Shown here piece by piece: positions 41,606-51,170 of a stretch of DNA of 56,319 nt. This DNA comes from a bacterium BMS3Bbin05 (GTDB taxonomy: Bacteria; Nitrospirota; Thermodesulfovibrionia; Thermodesulfovibrionales; BMS3Bbin05). The position numbers and the translations under genes were made by a program. Each line of letters begins with the position of its first letter. Position 1 is the first letter of the stretch. The notes below the pieces were generated by a model. That model saw only the letters and a program-made list of their open reading frames with translations, did no database searches and was not told where the DNA came from. Location: the NCBI GenBank assembly GCA_002897855.1, contig BDTO01000030.1, positions 1 through 56,319 on the forward strand, read 5' to 3'.

Positions 41606-44236
41606 ATGACGGCTGCCGAAATCAGGAAGGCTTTTCTGGATTTTTTCAGGTCGAAAGACCATAAATTAGTAAGCAGTTCCTCGCTCATCCCCGGGGACGA
41701 CCCTACCCTGCTGTTCACGAATGCCGGTATGGTCCAGTTTAAATCGGTATTCACGGGAGATGAAACGAGAGCGTACACGCGTGCGGTATCCTGCCAGAAG
41801 TGCATGAGGGCGGGTGGAAAGCACAATGACATCGAAAATGTAGGCCATACCGCAAGACATCACACCTTTTTCGAAATGCTCGGCAATTTTTCCTTTGGAG
41901 ACTATTTCAAGAAAGACGCTATCCTTTTTGCGTGGGAACTGCTGACGCGAGTTTACAATCTCCCGGAAGAAAAATTATGGGTATCGGTTTATGAGCAGGA
42001 TGATGAAGCCCTCAAAATATGGAAGGATAACACCGGTATGTCGGCAGACAGAATTGTCAGGCTCGGTAAAAAAGAGAATTTCTGGCAGATGGGCGAGACA
42101 GGCCCCTGCGGCCCCTGTTCCGAAATCCTGATAGACCGGGGCACAGAGGCGGGTTGCGGCAGGAAAGAGTGCGCTGTTGGATGTGGCTGCGACAGATACC
42201 TGGAGATATGGAACCTTGTATTCATGCAATACTTCAGGGACCACGACGGCAATCTCACGCAACTGCCAAAACCGAGTATTGACACCGGTATGGGGCTCGA
42301 AAGGATTGCTGCAGTCCTCCAGGGCAAACTTAACAATTTTGATACCGATCTCTTTTCCGGAATAATTTCAGCAATCTCTTCGGAGACAGGGATCGAGTAT
42401 AAAAAATCGCCTGAAACAGATATATCCATCAGGGTCATTGCCGACCATATAAGGGCTGCAACTTTTCTCCTTTCCGAAGGGCTGACACCTTCAAACGAAG
42501 GGCGCGGTTATGTATTAAGGCGCGTTATCAGGCGTGCTTCAAGGCATGCCAGGCTACTGAGAGTTGAAGACCCGGTGCTGTTCAAATTCGTAGATTCCGT
42601 TATCGACACACTGGGAGACACTTATCCCGGAATCATAAATGAAAAAGAAAGAACCCGGAAAATCCTGAGAATTGAAGAAGAACGATTCACAAAGACTCTG
42701 AATCAGGGCATTAACAGGCTCGATTCCATTATCGAGAATATGAAAAAGTCAGGTTCGGATACCATTAACGGGGAAGAACTCTTCAGGCTTTATGATACAT
42801 TCGGCTTCCCTCTCGACCTGGCCCGTGACATAGCTAACGACAGCGGGTTGAAAATAGACGAAGCCGGCTTTTCGCTGGCCATGGAGAATCAGAAGAAGAA
42901 GGCAAGGGCATCGTGGGTAGTGGAAGATATCAGGTCTCCCGGTATATACAGGGAACTCATTGACAAATACGGTCCTACGGAATTCCTGGGTTATGAATCC
43001 ATCTCAGGCAGGTCCACCATACTTGCAATTGTAAAAAACGGAAAAGAAACCGGCAAAATATCGGAAGGTGATGAAGCGGAAATAATCCTTGACAGGTCTC
43101 CATTCTATGGAAAATCCGGCGGACAGGCAGGTGATACCGGGACTATAACCGGTGATAACATGAAAAGCATAGTAACAGATACCCGGAAACCTGCAGGTAA
43201 TATTCATCTCCACAAGGTGAAAGTCATAAGTGGCGATTTACAAAAAGGAGATGAAGTTCTCTGTGAAGTCGACAAGGACAGAAGGTTTGCGATCATGCGC
43301 AACCACACGGCAACACACCTCCTGCATGCTTCACTCAGAAGCATTATTGGAGAACATGTAAAGCAGTCAGGCTCTCTTGTTTCGGACGATAAATTCAGGT
43401 TTGACTTCACCCATTTCCATGCACTTGACGGGGATGAGATTGAAGAAATAGAGAAAATGGTCAATGATGTTATTCTGGAAAACAGAAAAGTGTTCACGGA
43501 AATAAAAACGATCGACGAGGCGGTCTCGTCCGGAGCAATGGCGCTCTTTGGTGAAAAATACGGGGATACCGTCAGGGTTGTTACGGTTGAAGATTTCAGC
43601 AGGGAACTCTGCGGGGGAACTCACTGCAGTGCAACCGGCCAGATAGGTCCTTTTGTCATAACATCCGAAGGAAGCGTTGCCGCAGGTATCAGAAGAATAG
43701 AAGCCATTACAGGCCATGCGGCAATTAACTATCTTAAACGCAGGAGTTCTGAACTGAATTCCATCTCGGCTTTGCTGAGAACAGACGCGCCTTTAGATAA
43801 ATTAGCCGGCATCCTGGAAGAAGTAAAGGCACTGAAAAAAGAGATCGAACAACTCAAAACATCCGTGTCTTCACCAAATGGTCGGGATATTATTCAGTCG
43901 GCGCGCGATATCAATGGTGTAAGGGTCGTTTCGTTCAGACAGGACGGGCTGTCAATGAACGACCTGAGAACACTTTCAGACAATCTGAAAAACAGGATAA
44001 AATCCGGGGTCGTTTTCATTGCATCGGGGAACAACGGTCAGGCATCTCTTATCTGCAGTGTAACCAGGGACCTGCAGAACAGATATCACGCAGGTGAAAT
44101 ATTAAAAGAGATCGCCTTAGCCTGTGGCGGCAGGGGCGGGGGAAAAGCGCATATGGCACAGGGGGGGACAAAAGAATTGGACAAGCTGGACAAAGCCGTT
44201 GATATGATATACGATATAATCAAGGGAACGGGTTAA
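41606..44236 (+). CDS. alaS: alanyl-tRNA synthetase
   Basis: An 876-residue class II synthetase. Motif 1 (FTNAGMVQFK), motif 2 and motif 3 (GMGLERIAAVLQG) are in the N-terminal catalytic domain; GPCGPCSEI is conserved. The editing domain has NHTATHLLHASLR and CGGTHCSATGQIG with the zinc-binding His/Cys residues. The C-Ala domain (about 740-876) ends with 'CGGRGGGKAHMAQGG'. Length is standard. It follows the small lipoprotein by 2 bases and starts at ATG. Confidence 0.97.
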   Translation: MTAAEIRKAFLDFFRSKDHKLVSSSSLIPGDDPTLLFTNAGMVQFKSVFTGDETRAYTRAVSCQKCMRAGGKHNDIENVGHTARHHTFFEMLGNFSFGDYFKKDAILFAWELLTRVYNLPEEKLWVSVYEQDDEALKIWKDNTGMSADRIVRLGKKENFWQMGETGPCGPCSEILIDRGTEAGCGRKECAVGCGCDRYLEIWNLVFMQYFRDHDGNLTQLPKPSIDTGMGLERIAAVLQGKLNNFDTDLFSGIISAISSETGIEYKKSPETDISIRVIADHIRAATFLLSEGLTPSNEGRGYVLRRVIRRASRHARLLRVEDPVLFKFVDSVIDTLGDTYPGIINEKERTRKILRIEEERFTKTLNQGINRLDSIIENMKKSGSDTINGEELFRLYDTFGFPLDLARDIANDSGLKIDEAGFSLAMENQKKKARASWVVEDIRSPGIYRELIDKYGPTEFLGYESISGRSTILAIVKNGKETGKISEGDEAEIILDRSPFYGKSGGQAGDTGTITGDNMKSIVTDTRKPAGNIHLHKVKVISGDLQKGDEVLCEVDKDRRFAIMRNHTATHLLHASLRSIIGEHVKQSGSLVSDDKFRFDFTHFHALDGDEIEEIEKMVNDVILENRKVFTEIKTIDEAVSSGAMALFGEKYGDTVRVVTVEDFSRELCGGTHCSATGQIGPFVITSEGSVAAGIRRIEAITGHAAINYLKRRSSELNSISALLRTDAPLDKLAGILEEVKALKKEIEQLKTSVSSPNGRDIIQSARDINGVRVVSFRQDGLSMNDLRTLSDNLKNRIKSGVVFIASGNNGQASLICSVTRDLQNRYHAGEILKEIALACGGRGGGKAHMAQGGTKELDKLDKAVDMIYDIIKGTG

Positions 44237-44307
44237 CCACCGGAGCACAATGGTAAATGACAAAATTCCGTTAACAACACTTTATATATAAAAAAAAGGA
44301 GGCAACA

Positions 44308-44613
44308 ATGACAATCTTCGATATCGCAAGAAATGCCCTTTTAGCGGGATTGGGAGTCCAGGAAAAGGTCAAGGAGTTCATAGATGAACTGGTCAAAAAA
44401 GGTGAGCTCAATGATTCGCAGGGTGCAAAACTCATAAAAGAATGGACGGAAAAGGCCGATAAGAGTACGGAAGATTTATCGAAAACCTTTTCGGATCTCG
44501 TCACAAAGACCCTCGATAAAATGAATCTTCCGACAAGGGATGATATAGAAAAGATCAATAAAAAACTAAATTCACTTTCATCAAGAATAAAAAAACTCGA
44601 GGGCTCGGAATAG
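44308..44613 (+). CDS. phasin-like coiled-coil protein
   Basis: A 101-residue, mostly helical protein: 'IARNALLAGLGVQEKVKEFIDELVKKGELNDSQGAKLIKEWTEKADKSTEDLSKTFSDLVTKTLDKMNLPTRDDIEKINKKLNSLSSRIKKLEG'. The hydrophobic start, central helix and C-terminal heptad coiled coil with the 'LPTRDDIEKLNKKIDSLSSKI' pattern are those of the phasin (PhaI/PhaF-type) family. It need not coat polyhydroxyalkanoate; many bacteria lacking that polymer have such genes. It lies 14 bases upstream of ubiB, probably in one operon. A strong Shine-Dalgarno (aaaggagg) precedes the ATG. Confidence 0.75.
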   Translation: MTIFDIARNALLAGLGVQEKVKEFIDELVKKGELNDSQGAKLIKEWTEKADKSTEDLSKTFSDLVTKTLDKMNLPTRDDIEKINKKLNSLSSRIKKLEGSE

Positions 44614-44627
44614 CGTTCACGTAAATA

Positions 44628-46328
44628 ATGCTCCTCGAACTCCTTAAGATAAGGCGCACCTACAGGAATGTCAACCGTATTCGTACAATCGTAAATGTCC
44701 TCATAAAGCACGGATTCGGCCAGTTGGTAGAACAGATGAATCTCCACAGGTTCCTGCCTTTCAGGAAACGCCTCAAGGTGTTGTCTGCGCCTTCAGTACT
44801 GGAAAAAAGCATCGCTGAGAGGCTGAGAAAGGCATTTGCGGAATTAGGCCCGTCATTTATAAAACTGGCCCAGATACTGTCTTCAAGACCGGACCTCATC
44901 ACACAGACCTTTGCCGACGAATTCAAAAAACTGCAGGACGAGGTTCCGCCTTTTCCCTACGAGGAGGTAGCTAAAATTATCCGGGATGACCTTGGACATT
45001 CACCTGAGGATATCTTTGAATACTTTGAGAAAGAACCGATAGCTGCGGCATCCATAGCCCAGGTTCATGTTGCCGGACTCGAGGACGAAGTAAACGTGAT
45101 TGTAAAGATTCAGAGACCCGCCATAAAAGAAACAATTGAAACAGATATAAACATCATGAGCACGATTGCCCGCCTTATGCTGAAGTACATACCCGAGACG
45201 GAGTTTTTCAATCCCATCGGTATAGTTGATGAGTTTGCGAGAACCATAAGAAAAGAGCTGGACTTTATTGAGGAATCCAAGAATATCAGCAGATTCAGAA
45301 GAAGTTTCCAGGATAATCCGGACATTGTAATCCCCCGGACCTATCCTCGTCTGATTTCAGAGAAGATCATAGTAATGGAAAGGATTGAAGGGGTCAGGAT
45401 AGATGACATAGAAGGCATCACCAAACTCGGTCTTGACAGGGCGGAACTGGCACAGAAAGGCATTAAGGCATACTTCAAGATGATGCTTGAAGATGGTTTT
45501 TTTCATGCAGACCCGCACCCGGGCAATATTTTTGTAATGCCGGAAGGATCAATAGGACTTGTCGATTTCGGCATAGTAGGGTGGCTTTCACCTGAAATAA
45601 TGGAAAGCATTGCCGGTGCACTGGTTGCACTCGTCAAAAAAGACTTTGACGAACTGATAGAACAGTATATAAACCTCGGCCTTCTGACGGAAGAAGTTGA
45701 TATCGAGGCATTCAAGAGAGAATTCAAGGCTGATATTATAGATTTCCTTGTGCCGTTGTACGACATGTCACTCTCAGAGATAAATATCGTCGAATATCTC
45801 GATGCCCTGACCCACCTTGCCATTAAACACAGGCTGAAGATACCGTCCGACCTTCTTCTTGTAAACAAGACAATGCTCGTTCTCGACAGCATAGGCAGGC
45901 TCCTCGACCCCGATTTTAATTTTGTATCTTCGGTTGAGCCGTTCGCATCAAAACTTATCCAAAGGAAATATTCACCAAAGAGGCTCGCGCAGAAGATTCA
46001 GAAGCAATCGTCCGATATGGTTGATTTTCTCATTACTACGCCAAAACAGGTCAGGCAACTGCTCCGCAAGACAATCAGGGATGACCTGCATCTTAATATG
46101 CGGGTCGACGGGTTTGAGCGGCTGCTGAAGGATATAGACAAATCGACGAATCGTCTTTCTTTCAGCATTGTAATTGCATCCGTTATCATGGGTTCATCCA
46201 TCCTCACTCTGTCCGGTATGGGTGGAAAGATATTGGGTATGCCATTATTCGGAATAATAGGTTTTTCAATGGCATTTTTTCTCGGCGTATGGCTGCTCGT
46301 CTCAATTCTTCGCTCCGGCAGGCTCTGA
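44628..46328 (+). CDS. ubiB: UbiB/AarF (ABC1) family protein kinase-like
   Basis: A 566-residue protein of the UbiB/ADCK family. The Ala-rich loop (AAASIAQVH), Lys (VIVKIQRP), catalytic loop HADPHPGNIF, VDFG metal motif and two C-terminal membrane helices (about 505-560) are present. It is required for quinone biosynthesis or lipid handling in characterised relatives. The family-defining KxGQ motif reads KLAQ here (Lys79-Gln82), a Gly to Ala change. The 3' end overlaps the convergent oligopeptide-binding gene by 27 bases. Confidence 0.9.
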   Translation: MLLELLKIRRTYRNVNRIRTIVNVLIKHGFGQLVEQMNLHRFLPFRKRLKVLSAPSVLEKSIAERLRKAFAELGPSFIKLAQILSSRPDLITQTFADEFKKLQDEVPPFPYEEVAKIIRDDLGHSPEDIFEYFEKEPIAAASIAQVHVAGLEDEVNVIVKIQRPAIKETIETDINIMSTIARLMLKYIPETEFFNPIGIVDEFARTIRKELDFIEESKNISRFRRSFQDNPDIVIPRTYPRLISEKIIVMERIEGVRIDDIEGITKLGLDRAELAQKGIKAYFKMMLEDGFFHADPHPGNIFVMPEGSIGLVDFGIVGWLSPEIMESIAGALVALVKKDFDELIEQYINLGLLTEEVDIEAFKREFKADIIDFLVPLYDMSLSEINIVEYLDALTHLAIKHRLKIPSDLLLVNKTMLVLDSIGRLLDPDFNFVSSVEPFASKLIQRKYSPKRLAQKIQKQSSDMVDFLITTPKQVRQLLRKTIRDDLHLNMRVDGFERLLKDIDKSTNRLSFSIVIASVIMGSSILTLSGMGGKILGMPLFGIIGFSMAFFLGVWLLVSILRSGRL

Positions 46329-47894
46329 AAGCATAATCCCGGTTCCCTTGTCGCTGCTGTAAACAGGCGATACGGTCAGGTTCTTAACCCACTTCTGCTT
46401 GAGAAGATAATCGTTTCTGTGCCAGAAAAACACCCACGGAGCTTCATCGATTATCAACTGTTCCGCTTTCTGGTAAAACCGGTCTCTCATGTCTCTGCCG
46501 GTTGCAGCCTGGCCTTTTTCTATCAGGTTGTCAACAACGGGATTTCTGAAACGGCTCCTGTTCCCTGCCGGCCCTACATTGGATGAGTGGAATACAGGGT
46601 AAAGAAAATTCTCCGGATCAGGATAATCGGCCCACCAGCTGAGCCAGAACATATCCGCCTCGCCCTTGTTCAGCGCCTCCTTGTATGCGCTCCACTCGAG
46701 CTGTTTTATATGCACATCAAAGCCTGCAGCATTAAGATATGACTGTATAACCTCTGCAACATCAACGACATCCTGATCGGATGTAATATAGAAATCCACT
46801 TTAACAGGCAGCCTGTATCCTGATTTTTTCAAAAGTTTCCCGGCCTCCGGGGGACTATAGCGGTAAGGGTTAACAATTTTCCATTCCCTTAGATTATCCG
46901 GCACCGGTCCCGACGCCAAACGCCCCCTGCCCTCATAAAGTGTTCCAAGGATTTTTTTTCTGTCGATAGCATAGCTGACCGCCCGGCGCAGCGTCTTATC
47001 AGAGAATGGAGGCCTGCTGCAGTTCAAACCCAGATAATAAGTATTGAGCCCTTTTATTGATATGATTCGTCCTTTCCACGCAGGATCACCGGTAAAATGC
47101 CTGTAAGCCGATGCAGGAATTCCTATGACATCCAGATTCCCCAACTCAAATTCCGTAATTGCGGTAAGGTCTTCGGGGATAATACGGTAAATAATGCCCC
47201 TGATTCCGGGAGCGCCTTCGAAATAATTGTGATTGCTTTCAAATACAAGTTTCTCACTGGATATCCATTCCCTGATTTTGTACGGCCCGGTCCCAACCGG
47301 ATTAAAGCCAAAGGAATCGCCGAGTCTTAATACTTCTTCCCGCGGTACAACATAGGCGGCCGGCATGGAAAGGAGACTTAGAAACGGACTAAACGGCCGA
47401 TCGAGAACTATCCGCAGTGTATAATCATTGAGCGCTTTCAGCCCCGGCAGTTTATCGGACTTTCCCCTGATGACTTCACCGGCCCCGCTGATCCTGTCGA
47501 GCACCCAGGTATTTGGACAATGATTCCCGGGATCAAGGACTCTCCTGAACGACCATACAAAGTCGCCGGCTGTTACTCTTCTGCCATTTGAAAACATCAC
47601 ATCCCTTCTGAGATAAAAAGTGTAAACCTTCCCATCACCTGATATCCGCCAATGATCTGCAATATCCGGAACTATTTCAAGATTTGCATTAATTCTTACA
47701 AGACCGTTGAACAATTTTGCCGACAGGCGTCCGCCTGTCACATCGACAACATAGGCAGGATCGAGAGTAGTGGGATTCGTTTTTAATCTAAAATATACAT
47801 AGCCCTGTTCACGAGTAGAATATGTACAGGAGACAACTATAAAAAGGGATAAAAGAATGAATATTCTTATCCCTCTCCGGCTATTCTTCACCAT
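46302..47894 (-). CDS. ABC transporter peptide-binding lipoprotein (SBP family 5)
   Basis: About 530 residues. A lipoprotein signal peptide (ILLSLFIVVSC) is followed by the family 5 solute-binding architecture: 'NPTTLDPAYVVDVTGGRLSAKLFNGLVRI', 'DGKVYTFYLRRDVMFSNGRRVTAGDFVWSFRRVLDP', 'PVGTGPYKIREWIS' and 'LRRAVSYAIDRKKIL'. It probably binds oligopeptides or similar solutes for an Opp/Dpp-type importer, but no permease or ATPase genes are adjacent. ATG at 47894 (VKNSRRGIRI) is chosen for the signal peptide; upstream Mets are read inside the permease gene, with which it overlaps by about 14 bases. Confidence 0.85.
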   Translation of the reverse strand: MVKNSRRGIRIFILLSLFIVVSCTYSTREQGYVYFRLKTNPTTLDPAYVVDVTGGRLSAKLFNGLVRINANLEIVPDIADHWRISGDGKVYTFYLRRDVMFSNGRRVTAGDFVWSFRRVLDPGNHCPNTWVLDRISGAGEVIRGKSDKLPGLKALNDYTLRIVLDRPFSPFLSLLSMPAAYVVPREEVLRLGDSFGFNPVGTGPYKIREWISSEKLVFESNHNYFEGAPGIRGIIYRIIPEDLTAITEFELGNLDVIGIPASAYRHFTGDPAWKGRIISIKGLNTYYLGLNCSRPPFSDKTLRRAVSYAIDRKKILGTLYEGRGRLASGPVPDNLREWKIVNPYRYSPPEAGKLLKKSGYRLPVKVDFYITSDQDVVDVAEVIQSYLNAAGFDVHIKQLEWSAYKEALNKGEADMFWLSWWADYPDPENFLYPVFHSSNVGPAGNRSRFRNPVVDNLIEKGQAATGRDMRDRFYQKAEQLIIDEAPWVFFWHRNDYLLKQKWVKNLTVSPVYSSDKGTGIMLSEPAGAKN

Positions 47895-48957
47895 CAGGGC
47901 CATCGGCCTGCAATGAGTCGGCATTCTCGATATTTCTGAAGATCTCAAAAACGGAAATGAAGAGGGCAACCACAAGAGGCCCCATAATCAGACCTATCAG
48001 ACCGAACAGTTTTATACCACCCAGCACGCTGAAGAATATTATAACAGTAGGCATCTTTGTCCTGCCGCTTATGATCAGGGGTTTTAAAATATTATCTATC
48101 ATACTGATGCCGAACGTCCCTACCACAAGAAGGACAAAGCCCTTGACAACTGCACCCTGAACAAACAGGTAGACACAGGCCGGACCCCAGATTGAAAATG
48201 TACCTAACATGGGAATGAATGACATTATCGCAATCGCAGTCCCCCAGATAACAGGAGAAGGAATTCCAAGGGCAAAAAATGTGACACCACCCAGCACTCC
48301 CTGCGACAATGCGACAATAACCCCTCCGTAGATCGTTGAGATGACCATATCCTTTACCTGCTGTACCAGCCTGTCCTTCTGAGTATCGGAAAAAGGAAGA
48401 TAATTCCTTATCTTACCCATGAAATCCGGACCGTCCTTTATAAGAAAATACGATGCAAACACCATAAAGATAAAATTAATCAGCGCCAAAACGATATTCC
48501 TGGCGCTATCCGACAGCCTGCCTATCAGATCCTTCCCGATTATCGTAATATTCTTCACAAGCAGCTTTCCGATATCAACATTATGTATACCTAACGCACC
48601 CTGTATTTTATCGAGCATCCAGGAAACGGTCGGGTTTCTGACGATATCATTCAGGGGTGTGAGTTCCCCTACCTCGAGATAGGAAGTAACCGCCCTCAGC
48701 TCCTTGCCGAGTGCATAAACCAGGTACGAAAAAGGGCCGATTATTATTGTCACGATAATGACTATCGTCAGAAGCGAAGCAAGTGATTTCCACTTTACAT
48801 ATCTGCGGATAAATACGTAGACCGGGTAGAAAATAATTGCAAGAACGCCTGCCCACATGATGGCGGAAATGAAGGGTTTAAATATGAGATAAGTAAGATA
48901 ACCGAATAAAAAAGACAGTAGTATCAGCGTAAATATATAAAACCTATTTGCCGGCAA
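47881..48957 (-). CDS. AI-2E family transporter
   Basis: A 358-residue polytopic membrane protein with about eight hydrophobic segments. The family pattern is clear: 'LFGYLTYLIFKPFISAIMWAGVLAIIFYPVY', 'MFVFASYFLIKDGPDFM'-like central helices, 'GVIVALSQGVLGGVTFFALGIPSPVIWGTAIAIMSFIPMLGTFSIW', and 'GLIGLIMGPLVVALF' (the conserved G-P near the C-terminus). Members move autoinducer-2, Na+/H+ or unknown substrates, and no specificity can be given. It overlaps the glutamine amidotransferase gene by 14 bases. Confidence 0.88.
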   Translation of the reverse strand: MPANRFYIFTLILLSFLFGYLTYLIFKPFISAIMWAGVLAIIFYPVYVFIRRYVKWKSLASLLTIVIIVTIIIGPFSYLVYALGKELRAVTSYLEVGELTPLNDIVRNPTVSWMLDKIQGALGIHNVDIGKLLVKNITIIGKDLIGRLSDSARNIVLALINFIFMVFASYFLIKDGPDFMGKIRNYLPFSDTQKDRLVQQVKDMVISTIYGGVIVALSQGVLGGVTFFALGIPSPVIWGTAIAIMSFIPMLGTFSIWGPACVYLFVQGAVVKGFVLLVVGTFGISMIDNILKPLIISGRTKMPTVIIFFSVLGGIKLFGLIGLIMGPLVVALFISVFEIFRNIENADSLQADGPDGEE

Positions 48958-49606
48958 TACATGCCTCCTTAAACCTGAGCAACACCTGCCGGTTCAAAGT
49001 ATTATCCAAATCCCTCTCGGGATGCCATTGCACACCTAATGAAAAATGCTGGTTCTCAACAGAAAAGGCCTCAATAACACCATCGGAACTTCTTGCAATT
49101 ATGTGCACCCCGCCGCCCGTTTGCTTTACGGCCTGATGATGAGACGTGTTGACCGGATAAGCTCCACCCTCTAATAATGACGAATCGGAAATATTGATAT
49201 TATGATACCCGTTTCCATGATTTATTGCTACCGGAATCTGCCCGGCAATATCCTGGTAAAGTGAACCTCCGAGCGCCACATTCATCAGTTGCATCCCGTT
49301 GCAGATACCAAGAACAGGTTTGTTCATTTTAAGGCATTCCATGAAAACAGCAATCTCAAAGTCAGTCCTTCTGTTATCAATCAGTTTCAGTCCTGAGAAA
49401 GGCTCTTCCCCGTAATATGAAGGGTGAATATCGTCCCCGCCTGAAATTACAACCCCGTCAAGTTTCTCAGGCATTGAAGACACACCCGGTATTACCGGCA
49501 GTATGCATACATCAAACCCGATAACATGCAGTGCAGTAATATAGGAATCTTTCAGAGCAAATGAATTCTCCGAATAATCCGATGTTATTCCTATAAAAGG
49601 TATCAT
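48944..49606 (-). CDS. gamma-glutamyl-gamma-aminobutyrate hydrolase-like class I amidotransferase
   Basis: A 220-residue PuuD-type peptidase C26. The nucleophile elbow is GICNGMQLMNVALGGSLYQDI (Cys in I-C-N-G), the His/Glu of the triad lie in QWHPERD, and the N-terminal block 'IGITSDY' with 'GVVISGGDDIHPSYYGEE' is characteristic. The likely activity is hydrolysis of gamma-glutamyl amide bonds; the exact substrate is unknown. It is the first gene of this three-gene run. No strong Shine-Dalgarno is visible before ATG 49606. Nothing related to putrescine use is nearby. Confidence 0.85.
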   Translation of the reverse strand: MIPFIGITSDYSENSFALKDSYITALHVIGFDVCILPVIPGVSSMPEKLDGVVISGGDDIHPSYYGEEPFSGLKLIDNRRTDFEIAVFMECLKMNKPVLGICNGMQLMNVALGGSLYQDIAGQIPVAINHGNGYHNINISDSSLLEGGAYPVNTSHHQAVKQTGGGVHIIARSSDGVIEAFSVENQHFSLGVQWHPERDLDNTLNRQVLLRFKEACIAGK

Positions 49607-50093
49607 AACGAATTTCCCCGAATCAATAAATGTTTAAATATCTCCGCCGATACTAACCGTTAAATCAAATGGTTCTTCCGGTATTTCTGTGGATCATATA
49701 ACCACGGAAACACCGAGATAAAAAAACTTTTTGCCACAGACTTTCACAGACCAAAAACCTCAACAGGCCGCAGTTTTTTCACGGATCGACACGGATTTTT
49801 AATGACTTTTAAATTCCTATCTGCGTTTATCAGCGTAAATCCGCGGCTGAAAAAGTCTTTTCTTTTTCTGCCACAGACTCTCACAAACTTTTTAAAAGAT
49901 TTTTTATTAATTTAAAACTATAATATAGTCCTTTATTTTTCTCTTTCAGTCTGTGAAAGTCTGTGGCAGAGTATTTCTTTAAGCCTTTCCTTCAGCCTTT
50001 TCTCATGTCTGTGTCCGTCCGTGGCTGAAAAAACAAGAGGGACAAAAATCAACAAACGGATGGTTAACGAAAAGTCTTCAGGTCCAGGGCGCA
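49607..50093. repeat. gene-free stretch of 'ccacagacttt' words
   Basis: No gene. It has 'accacggaaacaccgagat' (about 49701-49720), 'gccacagactttcacagac' (about 49733-49751), the 51-bp block 49801-49851 shared with 19899-19949, and an inverted pair gccacagactctcacaaact/agtctgtgaaagtctgtggc (about 49871 and 49949-49968) around an AT-rich loop, then 'ctgtgtccgtccgtggctg'. Confidence 0.7.
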
Positions 50094-51170
50094 CTAATTT
50101 AATTTATGCGAGTGTTCATCAAATATTTCCTCAAATTTTCTGTGATCTTTTTTAAAGATATCAAAAATTTGAGGGTCGAAGTGGCCCGGCATGGTACGTC
50201 CATCTCCATCGATAATGATATGGCATACATGATCGTGGCTGAATACTTTTTTATAAGGCCTCTCCGATCTCAGAGCATCATACTGGTCGGCGAGCATCAC
50301 TATTCTGCCTTCTATGGGAATCTCTTCACCCTTCAACGCATTGGGATAGCCCGTACCGTCCCACCTCTCGTGGTGGTTGAGGGCAATGGACGCTCCCATG
50401 CTGATCAGTGAAAAAGAAGAATTTCTTAGAATATCATGTCCAATCCTGGCATGGGTCTTCGCAATCTCAAACTCTTCCGGCAGAAGTTCATCATGTTTCA
50501 TGAGTATGTTGTCGGGTATACCTATCTTTCCTACATCATGCATGGGGCTGGCTTGAGTAATCTGCTCCACAAAGTCGGATGGCATATGCAACTCCTCGGC
50601 CAATACAGCAGAATAAAGACTGATCCTGCTGATATGGCTGGCTGTATTTTCATCCCTGTATTCAGCCGCAACGGTAAGTCTCTCTATAACCTCTTTACTT
50701 GCAGACTTCAGCTGGCTGAGCGCATCCTCAAGCTGTTTCGTTCTTTCCTGCACTGTTGTTTCAAGCTCTTCCTTATATCTCTTACGGAACTCCAGGGTCT
50801 CATAATGGCTCAGGGCCTTTTTTACGGAATGGATCACATAAGCCACTTTGAAGGGCTTGATAATAAAATCATAAGCCCCCTCCTTCAAGGCTTCAATAGA
50901 CAGATCAAGCTCAGGAAAGCCGGTTATAAGAATTACCGGTATATCGGAATCGATTTCCTTGATTTTTTTTAGAAGCGTTATCCCGCTTATGCGGGGCATT
51001 TTTATATCTGAAAGGACAAGATGAAACCTGCGGTCAGATATCAGTCTCTCTGCTTCTTCAGGGCTTCCGGTGTCAACGACTTTGAATCCTTCCTCTCCCA
51101 GAATGCTGGCAAGGACATCCCGCACAGAGCTATCGTCATCAACCAGGAGAATAGAATGTTTTGTCTTCAT
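50094..51170 (-). CDS. response regulator with HD-GYP domain (c-di-GMP phosphodiesterase)
   Basis: A 358-residue protein with an N-terminal receiver (about 6-120; phospho-acceptor Asp55 in LVLSDIKMP, acidic LVDDDS, Lys105 in IIKPFK), a short coiled coil (about 125-160) and an HD-GYP domain with the metal ligands HDVGKIGIP and [11 protein letters not shown]. All HD-GYP hallmarks are intact, so c-di-GMP hydrolysis controlled by phosphorylation is expected. No cognate histidine kinase is in the window. The gene is divergent from ubiD; the shared intergenic region carries a set of palindromes. Confidence 0.92.
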   Translation of the reverse strand: MKTKHSILLVDDDSSVRDVLASILGEEGFKVVDTGSPEEAERLISDRRFHLVLSDIKMPRISGITLLKKIKEIDSDIPVILITGFPELDLSIEALKEGAYDFIIKPFKVAYVIHSVKKALSHYETLEFRKRYKEELETTVQERTKQLEDALSQLKSASKEVIERLTVAAEYRDENTASHISRISLYSAVLAEELHMPSDFVEQITQASPMHDVGKIGIPDNILMKHDELLPEEFEIAKTHARIGHDILRNSSFSLISMGASIALNHHERWDGTGYPNALKGEEIPIEGRIVMLADQYDALRSERPYKKVFSHDHVCHIIIDGDGRTMPGHFDPQIFDIFKKDHRKFEEIFDEHSHKLN

